Below, in pieces: positions 8,495-17,841 of a DNA stretch of 64,000 nt. Location of the stretch: contig CAWAPQ010000006.1 of the NCBI GenBank assembly GCA_963783965.1, positions 143,451 to 207,450 on the forward strand. The letters are read 5' to 3'. Under the pieces are notes generated by a model. It did not search any database, had not been told where the DNA came from, and was given only the letters and a program-made list of their open reading frames with translations. Position 1 is the stretch's first letter; the number at the start of each line of letters is the position of its first letter. A program made the translations under genes and the position numbers. Source of the stretch: Bog-473 sp963783965. Lineage in GTDB: Bacteria; Actinomycetota; Acidimicrobiia; Acidimicrobiales; RAAP-2.

Positions 8495-10966
8495 TCAGCC
8501 CCGCACCCGCGCCGAGGTGGGGTCGTAGAGCGCGCCGAGACGGACCTCCATCGGTACCACCATGTCGCCCACCGTCACCTCCCAGGTTCCGGCGGCGAGG
8601 TCGTCCTTGGTGACCGGTCCACGGTCCTGTCGCCAGACGTAGGCGAGGCCCACAGCCGAACCGCACGTGATGGACCAGGCCGCCGAAGTGACCTGACCGG
8701 CCGGCGCACCGTCGTGCAGGACGAGCTCGCCGCCCCAGAGCATGGCGTCGGGATCGCCGACCCGGAGCGAGACGAGGCGACGGCGGGGGCCGGCCACGAT
8801 GGCTTCCTCCAGGGCGTGCCGGCCCACGAAGTCGATGGAGGTGTCGAGCTTGCAGGTGAAGCGCAGCCCCGCCTCGAGCGGGGTGTAGTCCGGGGTGAGA
8901 TCGGAGCCGAAGGCCCGGTACCCCTTGTCGAGGCGGAGGCTGTTGATGGCGGAGTAGCCGGCGTCGACGAGCCCGAGGTCCCCTCCGGCCGCGACGAGGT
9001 CCTCGTAGACGCCCACCGCGAACTCGGTCGGGACGGACAGCTCCCAGCCCAATTCGCCGACGTAGGTGATCCGGGTGGCCCGCACGGTTGCGTAGCCCAG
9101 GGCGATCTCCCGGCTCGTCGAGAACGGGAACGCCTCGTCGGACAGGTCGGCCGAGCCCAGGCGACCGAGAAGCTGACGCGACGCCGGCCCCATCACGCCC
9201 AGGACTGCGGAGGCAGACGAGACGTCGACCACCGAGACATGCTCGCCGGCACGGCAATGCTGCTCGATCCAGGCCGCGTCGCGCACCGGCGATGCGGCAC
9301 TCGTCACGAGGAGGTAGCGGTCGGCAGCCAGCCGGGTCACGGTGACGTCGGCCTCGTAGCCGGCCCGCCGGTTGAGCATGCCCGTGTAGACGACCTGGCC
9401 CACGCGCACCGACACGTCGGCGGTGCACAGGCGCTGGAGCACCGTCTCGGCGTCGTGACCCACCACCAGGAGCTTGCCGAAGGACGTCTCGTCGAAGACG
9501 GCGACGTGCTCCCGGGTTGCCGCCTGCTCCGCCGCCGACCAGGCCAGCCACGCGGGACGGCCCCAGGTGTAGTCCAGCTCGGGGGGCGAACCGCTCGGGG
9601 CGAAGACGTTCGGTCGCTCCCATCCCATCTTCGAGCCGAAGACCGCTCCCTTGGCGGCGAGCAGGTGATGGAGCGGCGACCGGCGAAAGGGCCGGGCGCT
9701 CGCCAGCTCCCGGTTGGGCCACGGCACCGCGTAGTGCAGGCCGAGCACCTCTCCCACCCGGTCGCGCAGCCATCTGTTGTTTGCGTTGAACGGGGCGAAG
9801 CGGCGGATGTCGACGGCCACGAGGTCGCTGGTCGGCTCGCCTTCGATGATCCACTCGGCCAGTGCCCGCCCGGCGCCGCCGCCCGACGCGATCCCGACCG
9901 AGTTGAACCCGGCCCCCACGAAGAACCCCCGCAAACCCGGTGCCTCGCCCAGAATGAACTGGTTGTCGGGCGTGAAACTCTCGGGGCCGTTGTAGAGCTT
10001 CTTGAGGCCGGTGTGCTGCAGTGCCGGGATCCGGTGGAGGGCCGACTCCATCAGCACGCTGAAGTGATCCCAATCCTCCTCGAGGAGCTGGAACTCGAAG
10101 GGGTGGGGCAGCGCATCGGGCGCGACCCACGGCTTCGCCGTGGGCTCGAAGCCACCCACGACGAGACCACCCACCTCCTCCTTCACGTACGTGTACCCGT
10201 CGGGGTCGCGCAGGATCGGCAGATCGGGGCGGACGCCCTCCATGGCCTCGGTCACCACGTAGAAGTGCTCGGCCGAGTGGAGGGGTACGTCGACACCGCA
10301 GAGGAGGCCCACCGCTTTCGCCCACTGGCCGGCGCAGTTCACGACCACCTCGGCCTCGACGGAGCCCCGGTCGGTGACGACGCCCGTGACCCGCCCGTCA
10401 CTGCTGAGGATGTCGGTGACCCGGGTGTGCTCGACGATGCGCACGCCTCGCATTCGGGCCCCGCGGGCCAGCGACGCCGTCACGTCGACCGGGTTGACCG
10501 TGGCGTCACCGGGCAACCACAGGGCACCCAGCAGGTCGCCGATCTCCAGAATCGCGTACCGCTCCAAGGCCTGTTGGGGCGTGAGCAGTTCGCACTCGAG
10601 GTCGTAGGCGTCGGCCGTCGCCGCGGTGCGACGCAGCTGAATCATGCGCTCGGGCGTGCGGGCCACGGTGACACCACCGCACCGCTTGAGTCCGGTGGCC
10701 AGTCCCGTCTCGGCCTCGAGCTCGCCGTAGAGACGGGCGGAGTACTGCACCAGTCGGGTCCCGGACTCGGTCGCCCGCAGCTGGCCGAGGAGACCCGCCG
10801 CGTGCCAGGTCGTGCCGCACGAGAGCTGGCCCTGTTCCACCAGGACGACATCGGTCCACCCCAGGCGCGCCAGGTGGTACGCGGTCGAGGTCCCGATCAC
10901 GCCGCCGCCGATGACCACGACGCGGGCGCGGTCGGGCAGATCGCGCTCCGTCGGTGCAGGTTCCAC
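8495..10966 (-). CDS. FAD-dependent oxidoreductase/GcvT fusion, dimethylglycine or sarcosine dehydrogenase-like
   Basis: The 823-residue protein starts at GTG 10966 with GAGGGAAGGG 6 bases upstream. An N-terminal DAO domain has a Rossmann motif (VVVIGGGVIGTSTAYHLARL) and the block GTTWHAAGLL. In dimethylglycine dehydrogenase the His of this block carries covalent FAD. A bridging FAO_M-type segment is followed by a GcvT aminomethyltransferase domain from about residue 430 and its C-terminal barrel. The expected chemistry is oxidative N-demethylation with transfer of the one-carbon unit to tetrahydrofolate. It is the third gene of the minus-strand operon with the permease and kinase-like protein, which favours a choline, betaine or ethanolamine-type substrate. 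The exact substrate is inferred. Confidence 0.85.
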   Translation of the reverse strand: MEPAPTERDLPDRARVVVIGGGVIGTSTAYHLARLGWTDVVLVEQGQLSCGTTWHAAGLLGQLRATESGTRLVQYSARLYGELEAETGLATGLKRCGGVTVARTPERMIQLRRTAATADAYDLECELLTPQQALERYAILEIGDLLGALWLPGDATVNPVDVTASLARGARMRGVRIVEHTRVTDILSSDGRVTGVVTDRGSVEAEVVVNCAGQWAKAVGLLCGVDVPLHSAEHFYVVTEAMEGVRPDLPILRDPDGYTYVKEEVGGLVVGGFEPTAKPWVAPDALPHPFEFQLLEEDWDHFSVLMESALHRIPALQHTGLKKLYNGPESFTPDNQFILGEAPGLRGFFVGAGFNSVGIASGGGAGRALAEWIIEGEPTSDLVAVDIRRFAPFNANNRWLRDRVGEVLGLHYAVPWPNRELASARPFRRSPLHHLLAAKGAVFGSKMGWERPNVFAPSGSPPELDYTWGRPAWLAWSAAEQAATREHVAVFDETSFGKLLVVGHDAETVLQRLCTADVSVRVGQVVYTGMLNRRAGYEADVTVTRLAADRYLLVTSAASPVRDAAWIEQHCRAGEHVSVVDVSSASAVLGVMGPASRQLLGRLGSADLSDEAFPFSTSREIALGYATVRATRITYVGELGWELSVPTEFAVGVYEDLVAAGGDLGLVDAGYSAINSLRLDKGYRAFGSDLTPDYTPLEAGLRFTCKLDTSIDFVGRHALEEAIVAGPRRRLVSLRVGDPDAMLWGGELVLHDGAPAGQVTSAAWSITCGSAVGLAYVWRQDRGPVTKDDLAAGTWEVTVGDMVVPMEVRLGALYDPTSARVRG

Positions 10967-10994
10967 GGTCGTCCCTTCCCTCGCCGGCCTCGGC

Positions 10995-11921
10995 TCAGTC
11001 TGCCCGCGTCACGTCGGCCAGGAGTCGCTCGAGGTCGGGCCCGCCGAAGGTCGCCTGGGCCCGCTCGTACTTCTCGAGCCCCCACTCCCAGAAGTCGAAA
11101 TCGAGCGAGCTCGTGCCGTCCTGAATGGAGGCCCACAGCGTCCAGCCGTACTGCGACATGAGGCCCCACAGGCGGGAGCGCGCCAGGTGGCTCCGGGAGG
11201 AAGCCCCGTCGTACGCCTCGACGAGCTCGGCGAGCTGCTCCAGCGACAGGTGGCACTCGCTCCAGATGTTGCCGAGCTCGAAGTAGGGATCGTTGTTGCC
11301 CGAGTACTCGTAGTCGATGATCCACACGGCGCGGCCGCCGTCAATGAAGTTGGCGGCCAGCAGGTCGTTGTTGCACGGCCGCAGGACGACGGGCCGGACG
11401 GCGAGGGCGTCGCGGATCCGCCCGACGGTCCCGGCATGTTCGAGGTAGCCGGCCGGGAGGCGAAATCCCCGACGCTGGACGCGGGCCAGGTACGCGGGCT
11501 GCAGCTCGAACATGTCGAAGCGGTTCACGAACGCGGGGCCGGCATGCAGCCGGCGGCAGGCCTCGGCCACCCGCGGCAGGATGCCGGGCGCCTGCAGATG
11601 CTCGTCGCTCAGTGTCTGTCCCTCCAGGAAGCCGATGACCAGGATCCCGTCGTCGGGGAGGAACTCGATGACGGGCGCGCCGACCCCGGCTGCCGCGGCA
11701 CGGACGCTGTTCTCGTACTCGGCACGGCGGTCGACGGCCAGCTCGTCGGCGGACGAGGGCGTCGAGTGCCGCACCACGAACGTCGCGTCCGGCGTCGACA
11801 CCTTGTAGTTCTTGTTGGTCAGTCCGCCCGGCAGGGGCTCGACCGTGCACGTCTTCCCGCGCAGCACCGCAATCCGCCCGAGCAGCGCGGCACTGAGTCC
11901 CGCGCCGTCACCGGCGCTCAC
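10995..11921 (-). CDS. Choline/ethanolamine kinase-family phosphotransferase
   Basis: From GTG 11921 the protein has about 308 residues. The N-terminal nucleotide loop (PLPGGLTNKNYKVSTPDATF) and the hinge ILVIGFLEG fit the choline-kinase/APH fold. The catalytic loop reads RPCNNDLLAANF at residues 181-192. The usual Brenner His (HxDxxxxN) is Asn here, while the catalytic Asp186 and Asn191 are kept. The metal loop IIDYEYSGNNDP is intact. It lies 22 bp downstream of the permease and 28 bp upstream of the dehydrogenase, so it probably phosphorylates or senses the imported amino alcohol. The His-to-Asn change may alter activity. Confidence 0.82.
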   Translation of the reverse strand: MSAGDGAGLSAALLGRIAVLRGKTCTVEPLPGGLTNKNYKVSTPDATFVVRHSTPSSADELAVDRRAEYENSVRAAAAGVGAPVIEFLPDDGILVIGFLEGQTLSDEHLQAPGILPRVAEACRRLHAGPAFVNRFDMFELQPAYLARVQRRGFRLPAGYLEHAGTVGRIRDALAVRPVVLRPCNNDLLAANFIDGGRAVWIIDYEYSGNNDPYFELGNIWSECHLSLEQLAELVEAYDGASSRSHLARSRLWGLMSQYGWTLWASIQDGTSSLDFDFWEWGLEKYERAQATFGGPDLERLLADVTRAD

Positions 11922-11943
11922 GGGAGCCGCACGGGCGCGCCGC

Positions 11944-13539
11944 TCAGGGGAGCGACGATGCGGGGGTTTCCGGCAGGACGTCGATCGTCTGCTTGGGTCC
12001 CGTGAACCAGTTTTTGACCGACGCATGCCAGTAGATCCACAGGAAGATCAGGAAGGCCGGGAAGACCAGGATGGTGTAGTTCACGTACTTCCAGGCGAAG
12101 CCGTCATTCCATGGTACGCCGAGGTTGGACGTCGGCATGAACGCCATGAAGCTCACGAGCACGATGTCCAGCATCGCGATCACCGCGATCCACTTGTTCT
12201 TGGTCCCGAGGTTCCAGTTCCCGGTCTCGAAGCTGTCGCCCAACCTCCAGCGGTGCCAGATCGGGATGCAGAAGCACCAGTAGAGGCCGATGACGCCGAT
12301 GGAGACGACGGCCAGGAAGGCCACCGGGACCGGCGCCCCGTTGATGTCCACCTGAATGAGGGCGGGCAGGGTGAGGATGATGGAGACGACGGCGACGAGG
12401 ATCACGCCGGCGATGGGGACCCGCTTCGAGCTGAGCCGCGACCACTGCCTGTGGCCGGGGACGGCACCGTCGCGGCTGAACGCGAAGAGCATCCGCGTGC
12501 AACTGGTCATGCACGCCATGGTGCAGAAGAACTGGCCCACGGTGGCGATCAGGAGCACCGTGCCGCCCCATTTCGAGGTGAGGGCCTGGGCGAAAATCAG
12601 GGCCACGCCGCCGCCGCCCTTTGTCACGTTGCCCTCGTTCTGCACCGCGAAGAGGAACGCCAGCAGGAGGAGCCAGCCCCCGATGGCCGAGTAGAAGATG
12701 GACCGCCAGATGCCCTTGGCGGCCGAGTCGGCAGCGGAGTGCGTCTCCTCGGAGAGGTGGGCCGAGGCGTCGTACCCCGTGATCGTGTACTGGGTCAGCA
12801 GTGCGCCGATCGGCAGGACCACGAAGATGAAGCCGAACCCGCTGGTCTTGCCGCTGAAGAACCCGGTGTTGTTCACCGTGGAGGTGAAGACCATGCTCGC
12901 GCTGGCGTGGTGGTGGGGCAGGAAGATCAGAATCAGGATGATCGCTGCCGCGCCGATCACGTGCCAGTACACCGAGATGTTGTTGAAGATGGCGAGCAGG
13001 TGGCTCGAGAAGATGTTGGCCAGGGCCGCGACGATCAGGACGCCCATGAAGTAGAGGAAGATCGTGTCGAGGTTGCCCGAGGTGTAGCTGCCGGGGAACA
13101 GAAAGCCGAGCGTGAGGTCGAGGAACGTCGCGCACCCGTAGGCGACCGACGCCACAATGGCCAGCAGCCCGATGAGGTTCAGCCACCCGGTGTAGTAGCC
13201 CGACTTGGCACCGCCGAGCTTCGAAGCCCACCAGTAGATGCCGCCCGAGGTCGGGAAGGCCGAGACGAGCTCGGACAGACAGAGGCCGATGCACAGGACG
13301 AGCGCCGCCAGTATGGGCCAACCCCAGGCGATGGCGGCGGGGCCGCCGCCGTTCCATCCGCTCGAGAAGGTCGTGAAACAACCGGCGAGGATGGAGATGA
13401 TGGAGAAGCTGATGGCGAAGTTGGAGAAGCTCGACCAGGAGCGATTCAGCTCCTGCTTGTAACCCATTTCGGCGAGCTTCTGCTCGTCTGCGGTCAGCGT
13501 GGCGACGCCGCCCCCCACCTCATCGGCACCTTCAGGCAC
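11944..13539 (-). CDS. APC-family amino acid/amine permease
   Basis: GTG 13539 with AAGGGGG 6 bases upstream gives about 531 residues. The soluble start (TADEQKLAEMGYKQELNRSW) and the first helix (FAISFSIISILAGCFTTFSS) are typical of APC transporters of the GABA, choline or ethanolamine permease branch. PTSGGIYWWASKLGG is the conserved loop after helix 2. About twelve hydrophobic helices follow. Transport of an amine or amino acid driven by an ion gradient is expected. As first gene of the operon with the choline-kinase-like and dimethylglycine-dehydrogenase-like genes, it probably feeds that pathway. It diverges from the glycerol module, and 13540-13712 carries both promoters. Confidence 0.88.
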   Translation of the reverse strand: MPEGADEVGGGVATLTADEQKLAEMGYKQELNRSWSSFSNFAISFSIISILAGCFTTFSSGWNGGGPAAIAWGWPILAALVLCIGLCLSELVSAFPTSGGIYWWASKLGGAKSGYYTGWLNLIGLLAIVASVAYGCATFLDLTLGFLFPGSYTSGNLDTIFLYFMGVLIVAALANIFSSHLLAIFNNISVYWHVIGAAAIILILIFLPHHHASASMVFTSTVNNTGFFSGKTSGFGFIFVVLPIGALLTQYTITGYDASAHLSEETHSAADSAAKGIWRSIFYSAIGGWLLLLAFLFAVQNEGNVTKGGGGVALIFAQALTSKWGGTVLLIATVGQFFCTMACMTSCTRMLFAFSRDGAVPGHRQWSRLSSKRVPIAGVILVAVVSIILTLPALIQVDINGAPVPVAFLAVVSIGVIGLYWCFCIPIWHRWRLGDSFETGNWNLGTKNKWIAVIAMLDIVLVSFMAFMPTSNLGVPWNDGFAWKYVNYTILVFPAFLIFLWIYWHASVKNWFTGPKQTIDVLPETPASSLP

Positions 13540-13712
13540 GTGCAACCCCCTTGCTCGACAACCCTGCGGCACCAACCGCAGCGGGTGTTGCGGGCACGTT
13601 AGCAAGCCTCCTCGGCGCGTGACGGGAATAGTGGCCACTGAGCCGTCGGGAGCCTCTTCCCGCCTGTCAGGATGGGCACAGTGTCCGGGAATCGCCGCCC
13701 AGGGCGTGAGAA

Positions 13713-15182
13713 ATGGAGCCATTCGATGCCGGACAGCGGGCACCCACGGTGAGGATCCTCGCCATCGACCAGGGGACCTCGGCCACCAAGGCGGTGGTCT
13801 TCGGCGAGGACGGCGAGATCCTGACGTCGGCGGAGTCCGCCGTGACGCCACGAGCGGTCGCGGGCGGCGGGGTCGAACAAGACCCCGAGCAGTTGTGGGA
13901 CTCGGTGTGCGAGGCCGGGCGTGCGGCGATCGCTGGGGTCGCCGGGGGTGTCGAGGCGGTCGGCTTCGCCAATCAGGGTGAGACGGTGTTGGCCTGGGAC
14001 CGCGCCTCGGGCCGTTCGTTGAGCACGGCCATCTCCTGGCAGGATCGGCGCGCCACCAGCGTCTGTGCAGAGTTGGCCGACGACGCCGGGTGGCTGACAA
14101 CGACGACCGGGCTTCCACTCGATCCGTACTTCGCGGCGCCGAAGATGGCGTGGCTGCGGCGCAACGTCACCACCGAGGGCGTGGTGTCGACGAGCGATGC
14201 CTGGTTGCTGCACCGCCTCACCGGTGCGTACGTCACCGACGTCACGACCGCCTCCCGGACGTTGCTGCTCGACCTGGAACGGCGCACGTGGTCGGACGAG
14301 GCCTGCGCCGCGTTCGGATTCCACGCTGCGGACCTCCCGGGCGTCGTCGGCACCGCGGAGGAGATCGGCCCCACCGATGCCTTCGGCCCGTCGTTGCGGC
14401 TGACCGGGTTGAGCGTCGACCAGCAGGCCGCCCTGGTCGGGCAGCACTGCCTGGAACCCGGAGAGTCGAAGTGCACCTACGGCACGGGTGCCTTTCTGCT
14501 GGCCAACGCCGGCCCGCGGGCAATCGCGTCCTCCGGCGGCCTGGCCGTCTCGGTGGCCTGGCAGCTGGGCGCGCAGGCCGCGTACTGCATCGACGGGCAG
14601 GTCTATGCGGCCGGCGCAGCCGTCGCCTGGCTGCAGCGTTGGGGTTTCGTCCGCCGGGCCGAGGATGTCGACAACGTCGCGGGCTCGGTGCCCGACAGCG
14701 GCAGCGTCACCGTCGTCCCTGCCCTGAGCGGGCTCGGCGCTCCGTGGTGGCGGCCCGACGCCCTCGCCGGCATCGACGGCATCGGCCCGGCCAGCGAGCC
14801 CGCCCATGTCGTCCGGGCCACGTTGGAGGGCGTGGCCGCGCAGGTGACGTTGCTGGCTCGGGCCACGGCGATCGACCTGGGTCGACCGCTGACGCTCCTC
14901 CGGGTCGACGGTGGGCTGACCCGTTCCCGGGTGCTCATGCAGATGCAGGCGGACCTCCTCCAGGTCCCCGTCGAAGTCGCCGCTTCGCCCCACGCCACGG
15001 CGGCCGGCGTCGGTGCGCTGGCCCGGCTCGGGGCCGGATCCGGTCAGACGCTGTCTGACGTCGTTCGACGAGACGACTCGTCCGCGCACTACGAGCCGGC
15101 CATCGACGCCGCCGAGGCGCAGGAGCGCCTGGCGCGCTTCGAGCGCGCCGTGGCCCGCCTCCAGGGCACACCGGTGGCGTGA
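13713..15182 (+). CDS. FGGY-family carbohydrate kinase (glycerol kinase-like)
   Basis: ILAIDQGTSATKAVVFGEDG is the N-terminal phosphate-1 motif of FGGY kinases. YGTGAFLLAN and the C-terminal RVDGGLTRSRVLMQMQADLL complete the ATPase core. The length of about 489 residues is standard. Two starts are possible: ATG 13713 with AGGG 8 bases upstream, or GTG 13749, which would begin right at the conserved strand. The substrate is not fixed by sequence. The overlap with a GlpA-like glycerol-3-phosphate dehydrogenase strongly suggests glycerol, and the product would be sn-glycerol 3-phosphate. Confidence 0.88.
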   Translation: MEPFDAGQRAPTVRILAIDQGTSATKAVVFGEDGEILTSAESAVTPRAVAGGGVEQDPEQLWDSVCEAGRAAIAGVAGGVEAVGFANQGETVLAWDRASGRSLSTAISWQDRRATSVCAELADDAGWLTTTTGLPLDPYFAAPKMAWLRRNVTTEGVVSTSDAWLLHRLTGAYVTDVTTASRTLLLDLERRTWSDEACAAFGFHAADLPGVVGTAEEIGPTDAFGPSLRLTGLSVDQQAALVGQHCLEPGESKCTYGTGAFLLANAGPRAIASSGGLAVSVAWQLGAQAAYCIDGQVYAAGAAVAWLQRWGFVRRAEDVDNVAGSVPDSGSVTVVPALSGLGAPWWRPDALAGIDGIGPASEPAHVVRATLEGVAAQVTLLARATAIDLGRPLTLLRVDGGLTRSRVLMQMQADLLQVPVEVAASPHATAAGVGALARLGAGSGQTLSDVVRRDDSSAHYEPAIDAAEAQERLARFERAVARLQGTPVA

Positions 15183-16555
15183 CCGAGGACCGGCGCTACC
15201 ACGTCGCGATCATCGGGGCCGGGGTGGTCGGCACCGCCATCGCGCGCCAACTGGCTCGCTATCGGCTCCGCACCGTGCTGCTGGAGCGCGCCGACGACGT
15301 CGGCACCGGGACCTCCAAGGCCAACACCGCCATCGTGCACACCGGGTTCGACGCCCAGCCGGGGACACTCGAGTCCGTCCTCGTCCGGCGGGGCCATGCG
15401 CTGTTGCACGCGTACGCGGACGCGGCGGGGATCGCGCTGGAGAGGACGGGTGCCGTCCTGGTGGCCTGGAACGCGGAGCAGGCGGCCCGGCTGGACGACG
15501 TGCTGACCAAGGCACGGGCCAACGGATACGACGGTGCGGCGCGCCTCGCGCTGGACGAGCTGTACCGGCGCGAACCGCATCTCGAGAGAGGGGCGTCGGG
15601 GGCTGTCGCCATCCCCGACGAGTCCATCATCTGTCCGTGGAGCACGAGCATCGCCTTCGCCACCGAAGCGATCGGTGCCGGCGTCGACCTGCGCCTCGGA
15701 ACGCCGGTCACCGACGTGCGGCGCGACGGCGCCGACTGGCTGCTGGACACCCCTCGGGGAACCGTCCGGGCCGATTGGGTGGTCAACGCCGCGGGCCTGG
15801 CCTCGGACCTCTTCAACCGACGGTTCGGGCACGACGAGTTCACCATTGCGCCCCGGCGCGGCCAACTCATCGTCTTCGACAAGCTGGCCCGCGGGCACGT
15901 GTCGGGCATTGTGCTGCCGGTGCCGACCGAGCGGACCAAGGGCGTCTTGGTGGCGCCGACGGTCTACGGCAACGTGTTGCTCGGCCCCACGGCCGAGGAC
16001 ATCAGCGACCCGGAGGACACCGCCACGACGGCAGTCGGTCTCGACGCCTTGCTCGACGCAGGTCGCCGCATCGTCCCCGCGCTGGTCGACGAAGAGGTCA
16101 CCGCGACGTACGCCGGGGTGCGCGCCGCCACCGAGCACCGGGACTACCAGATCACCATCCACGACGGTGAGCGCTACGCCTGCGTCGGTGGCATCCGGTC
16201 CACCGGCTTGACCGCGTCGCTCGCCATCGCGGAGCACGTCGTGGGCCAGATGGGAGCGGCCGGGCTCACGCTCGTGGAGGCGGAACGGGAGCCGCAGATC
16301 CCCTCCATGCCCGAGCTCGGTGCACGTGGGACGAGGGCCTTCGAGGACCCCCGGCGGGTGGAGGTCGATCCGGCCTACGGCCACATCGTGTGCTTCTGCG
16401 AGCGGGTCACCGAGGGCGAGCTGCGCGACGCGCTCACCTCGCCGCTGCCCGCCAGGGATCTCGCCGGTGTGCGCCGCCGCACCCGGGCCACCAACGGGCG
16501 CTGTCAAGGCTTCTACTGCGGTGCAGCCATCACGTCCCGGCTCGCGGCGCAATGA
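15179..16555 (+). CDS. FAD-dependent glycerol-3-phosphate dehydrogenase-like oxidoreductase with BFD-like [2Fe-2S] domain (GlpA type)
   Basis: Starts at GTG 15179, overlapping the kinase stop (GTGA). An N-terminal DAO domain (VAIIGAGVVGTAIARQLARY) is followed by the family block TSKANTAIVHTGFDAQPGTL. The last 65 residues form a BFD-like iron-sulphur domain with HIVCFCERVTEGEL and GRCQGFYC, giving the expected four cysteines. This is the layout of GlpA-type and Thermotoga-type glycerol-3-phosphate dehydrogenases, which pass electrons to partner subunits instead of binding the quinone themselves. The partner is probably the next gene. Confidence 0.87.
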   Translation: MTEDRRYHVAIIGAGVVGTAIARQLARYRLRTVLLERADDVGTGTSKANTAIVHTGFDAQPGTLESVLVRRGHALLHAYADAAGIALERTGAVLVAWNAEQAARLDDVLTKARANGYDGAARLALDELYRREPHLERGASGAVAIPDESIICPWSTSIAFATEAIGAGVDLRLGTPVTDVRRDGADWLLDTPRGTVRADWVVNAAGLASDLFNRRFGHDEFTIAPRRGQLIVFDKLARGHVSGIVLPVPTERTKGVLVAPTVYGNVLLGPTAEDISDPEDTATTAVGLDALLDAGRRIVPALVDEEVTATYAGVRAATEHRDYQITIHDGERYACVGGIRSTGLTASLAIAEHVVGQMGAAGLTLVEAEREPQIPSMPELGARGTRAFEDPRRVEVDPAYGHIVCFCERVTEGELRDALTSPLPARDLAGVRRRTRATNGRCQGFYCGAAITSRLAAQ

Positions 16556-16559
16556 AGGA

Positions 16560-17819
16560 ATGAGCCGCACCGTCCTGCCGGTGGACGCGTTGGTCGTCGG
16601 CGCGGGTCCGGCCGGCCTGGCGGCGGCGACCGCGCTGAAGGCCGGCGGCGTCGGCCGCGTCGTGGTCGTGGACCGGGAGGACGAGCCCGGCGGGACGCCA
16701 CGCCTGTGCGAGCACACCGGGTTCGGCCTGCGTGACCTGCGACGCGTCCTGAGCGGTCCGGCCTACGCCCGTCGCTGGGTGGAACGGGCCGTCGCCGGCG
16801 GGGTGGACATCCGCACCCGCTCCATGGTCACCGGATGGGCCGCGTCGGGCCGGCCCGAGGTGACGGGCCCGCACGGGTTGCTCGAAGTGGACGCGCGTGC
16901 GGTCGTGTTGGCCACCGGCGCGCGGGAGCGCCCGCGGGCCGCCCGCCTGGTCCCGGGCACGAGACCCTCGGGGATCTTCACAACCGGCCAGCTCCAGCAA
17001 TGGGTGCACCGCCAGCGCCTGCCCCTCGGCGGGCGGGCGGTCGTCGTGGGTGCCGAGCACGTCTCCTACTCGGCCGTGCTGACCCTGCGCGAAGCGGGCG
17101 TTCGGCCTCTGGCCCTCGTCACCGACCTCCCGCGCACGCAGACGTTCGGGCTCTTCGACCTCTTCACGCGCGTCGGCCTGCACGTGCCCGTCTGGACCGG
17201 GACCTCGTTGACCGGCATCAGCGGACGCCCGGCCGTGGACGGTGTGCTCGTCCGGGGGCCCGACGGTGTCGAGCGCGCCGTGGCCGTCGAGGCCGTCGTC
17301 TTCAGTGGCGACTTCATCCCCGACAACGAGCTGGCTCGCCTGGCCGGTCTGTCCATCGATGCGGGCACCAGAGGTCCGGCGTGCGAGGCCGACGGCCGCA
17401 CGACCGCCCCCGGCATCTTCGCGACCGGCAACCTCGTCCACCCGGCCGAGACGGCGGACGTGGCGGCGCACCGCGCCCGCACCGTCGGCCGGGCGGTCGC
17501 GGCGTGGCTGCGTGACGGCGACGAGCACACGCCCGCACCTTCGACGGTCAGGGTGCGGGTGGCGGACCCCCTGCTCTGGGTGGTGCCGAACGTGATCGGA
17601 CCGGGCCGGGACGGGGCCGGGTCGTTCCTGATCAGGTCGCGGGTCTTCCTCCATCGTCCCCGGCTACACGTGACCCAGGGGGGCCGGCTCCTGGGCTCGC
17701 ACCGTCTGCGCCGCATGATCCCCAACCGCTCGCATGCCCTGCCCTCCGGCTGGCTCGGCCTCGTCGGGCCCGAGGGGGACGTGCACATCGCGGTGACACC
17801 GGACGAACCGGCGTCCTGA
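16560..17819 (+). CDS. FAD/NAD-binding oxidoreductase, partner of the GlpA-like protein
   Basis: From ATG 16560 (MSRTVLPVDALVVGAGPAGL) the protein has about 419 residues. It carries one FAD-binding Rossmann motif at the N-terminus, a second dinucleotide fold (LGGRAVVVGAEHVSYSAVLT) and an ATG motif (VVLATGARERPRAA). It lies 4 bp after the GlpA-like gene. In Thermotoga-like clusters a kinase, a GlpA-like protein and a stand-alone FAD oxidoreductase occur together in glycerol use. Here it probably relays electrons from glycerol 3-phosphate onward. No GlpC-like or DUF1667 gene follows, so the third usual subunit is absent. Confidence 0.8.
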   Translation: MSRTVLPVDALVVGAGPAGLAAATALKAGGVGRVVVVDREDEPGGTPRLCEHTGFGLRDLRRVLSGPAYARRWVERAVAGGVDIRTRSMVTGWAASGRPEVTGPHGLLEVDARAVVLATGARERPRAARLVPGTRPSGIFTTGQLQQWVHRQRLPLGGRAVVVGAEHVSYSAVLTLREAGVRPLALVTDLPRTQTFGLFDLFTRVGLHVPVWTGTSLTGISGRPAVDGVLVRGPDGVERAVAVEAVVFSGDFIPDNELARLAGLSIDAGTRGPACEADGRTTAPGIFATGNLVHPAETADVAAHRARTVGRAVAAWLRDGDEHTPAPSTVRVRVADPLLWVVPNVIGPGRDGAGSFLIRSRVFLHRPRLHVTQGGRLLGSHRLRRMIPNRSHALPSGWLGLVGPEGDVHIAVTPDEPAS

Positions 17820-17841
17820 ACGGGGACTCCCGTACGCGACG

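Noticed and set aside
8297..11161. Very long plus-strand open frame (954 codons) opposite the dehydrogenase gene
   Set aside because: It mirrors the minus-strand dehydrogenase, is full of His, Arg and Gly with no family motif, and has no ribosome-binding site. Antisense open frames are expected in high-GC DNA.
11944..14118. N-terminal extension of the APC permease to 14118
   Set aside because: It overlaps the FGGY kinase, while GTG 13539 has a good ribosome-binding site and a normal family start.
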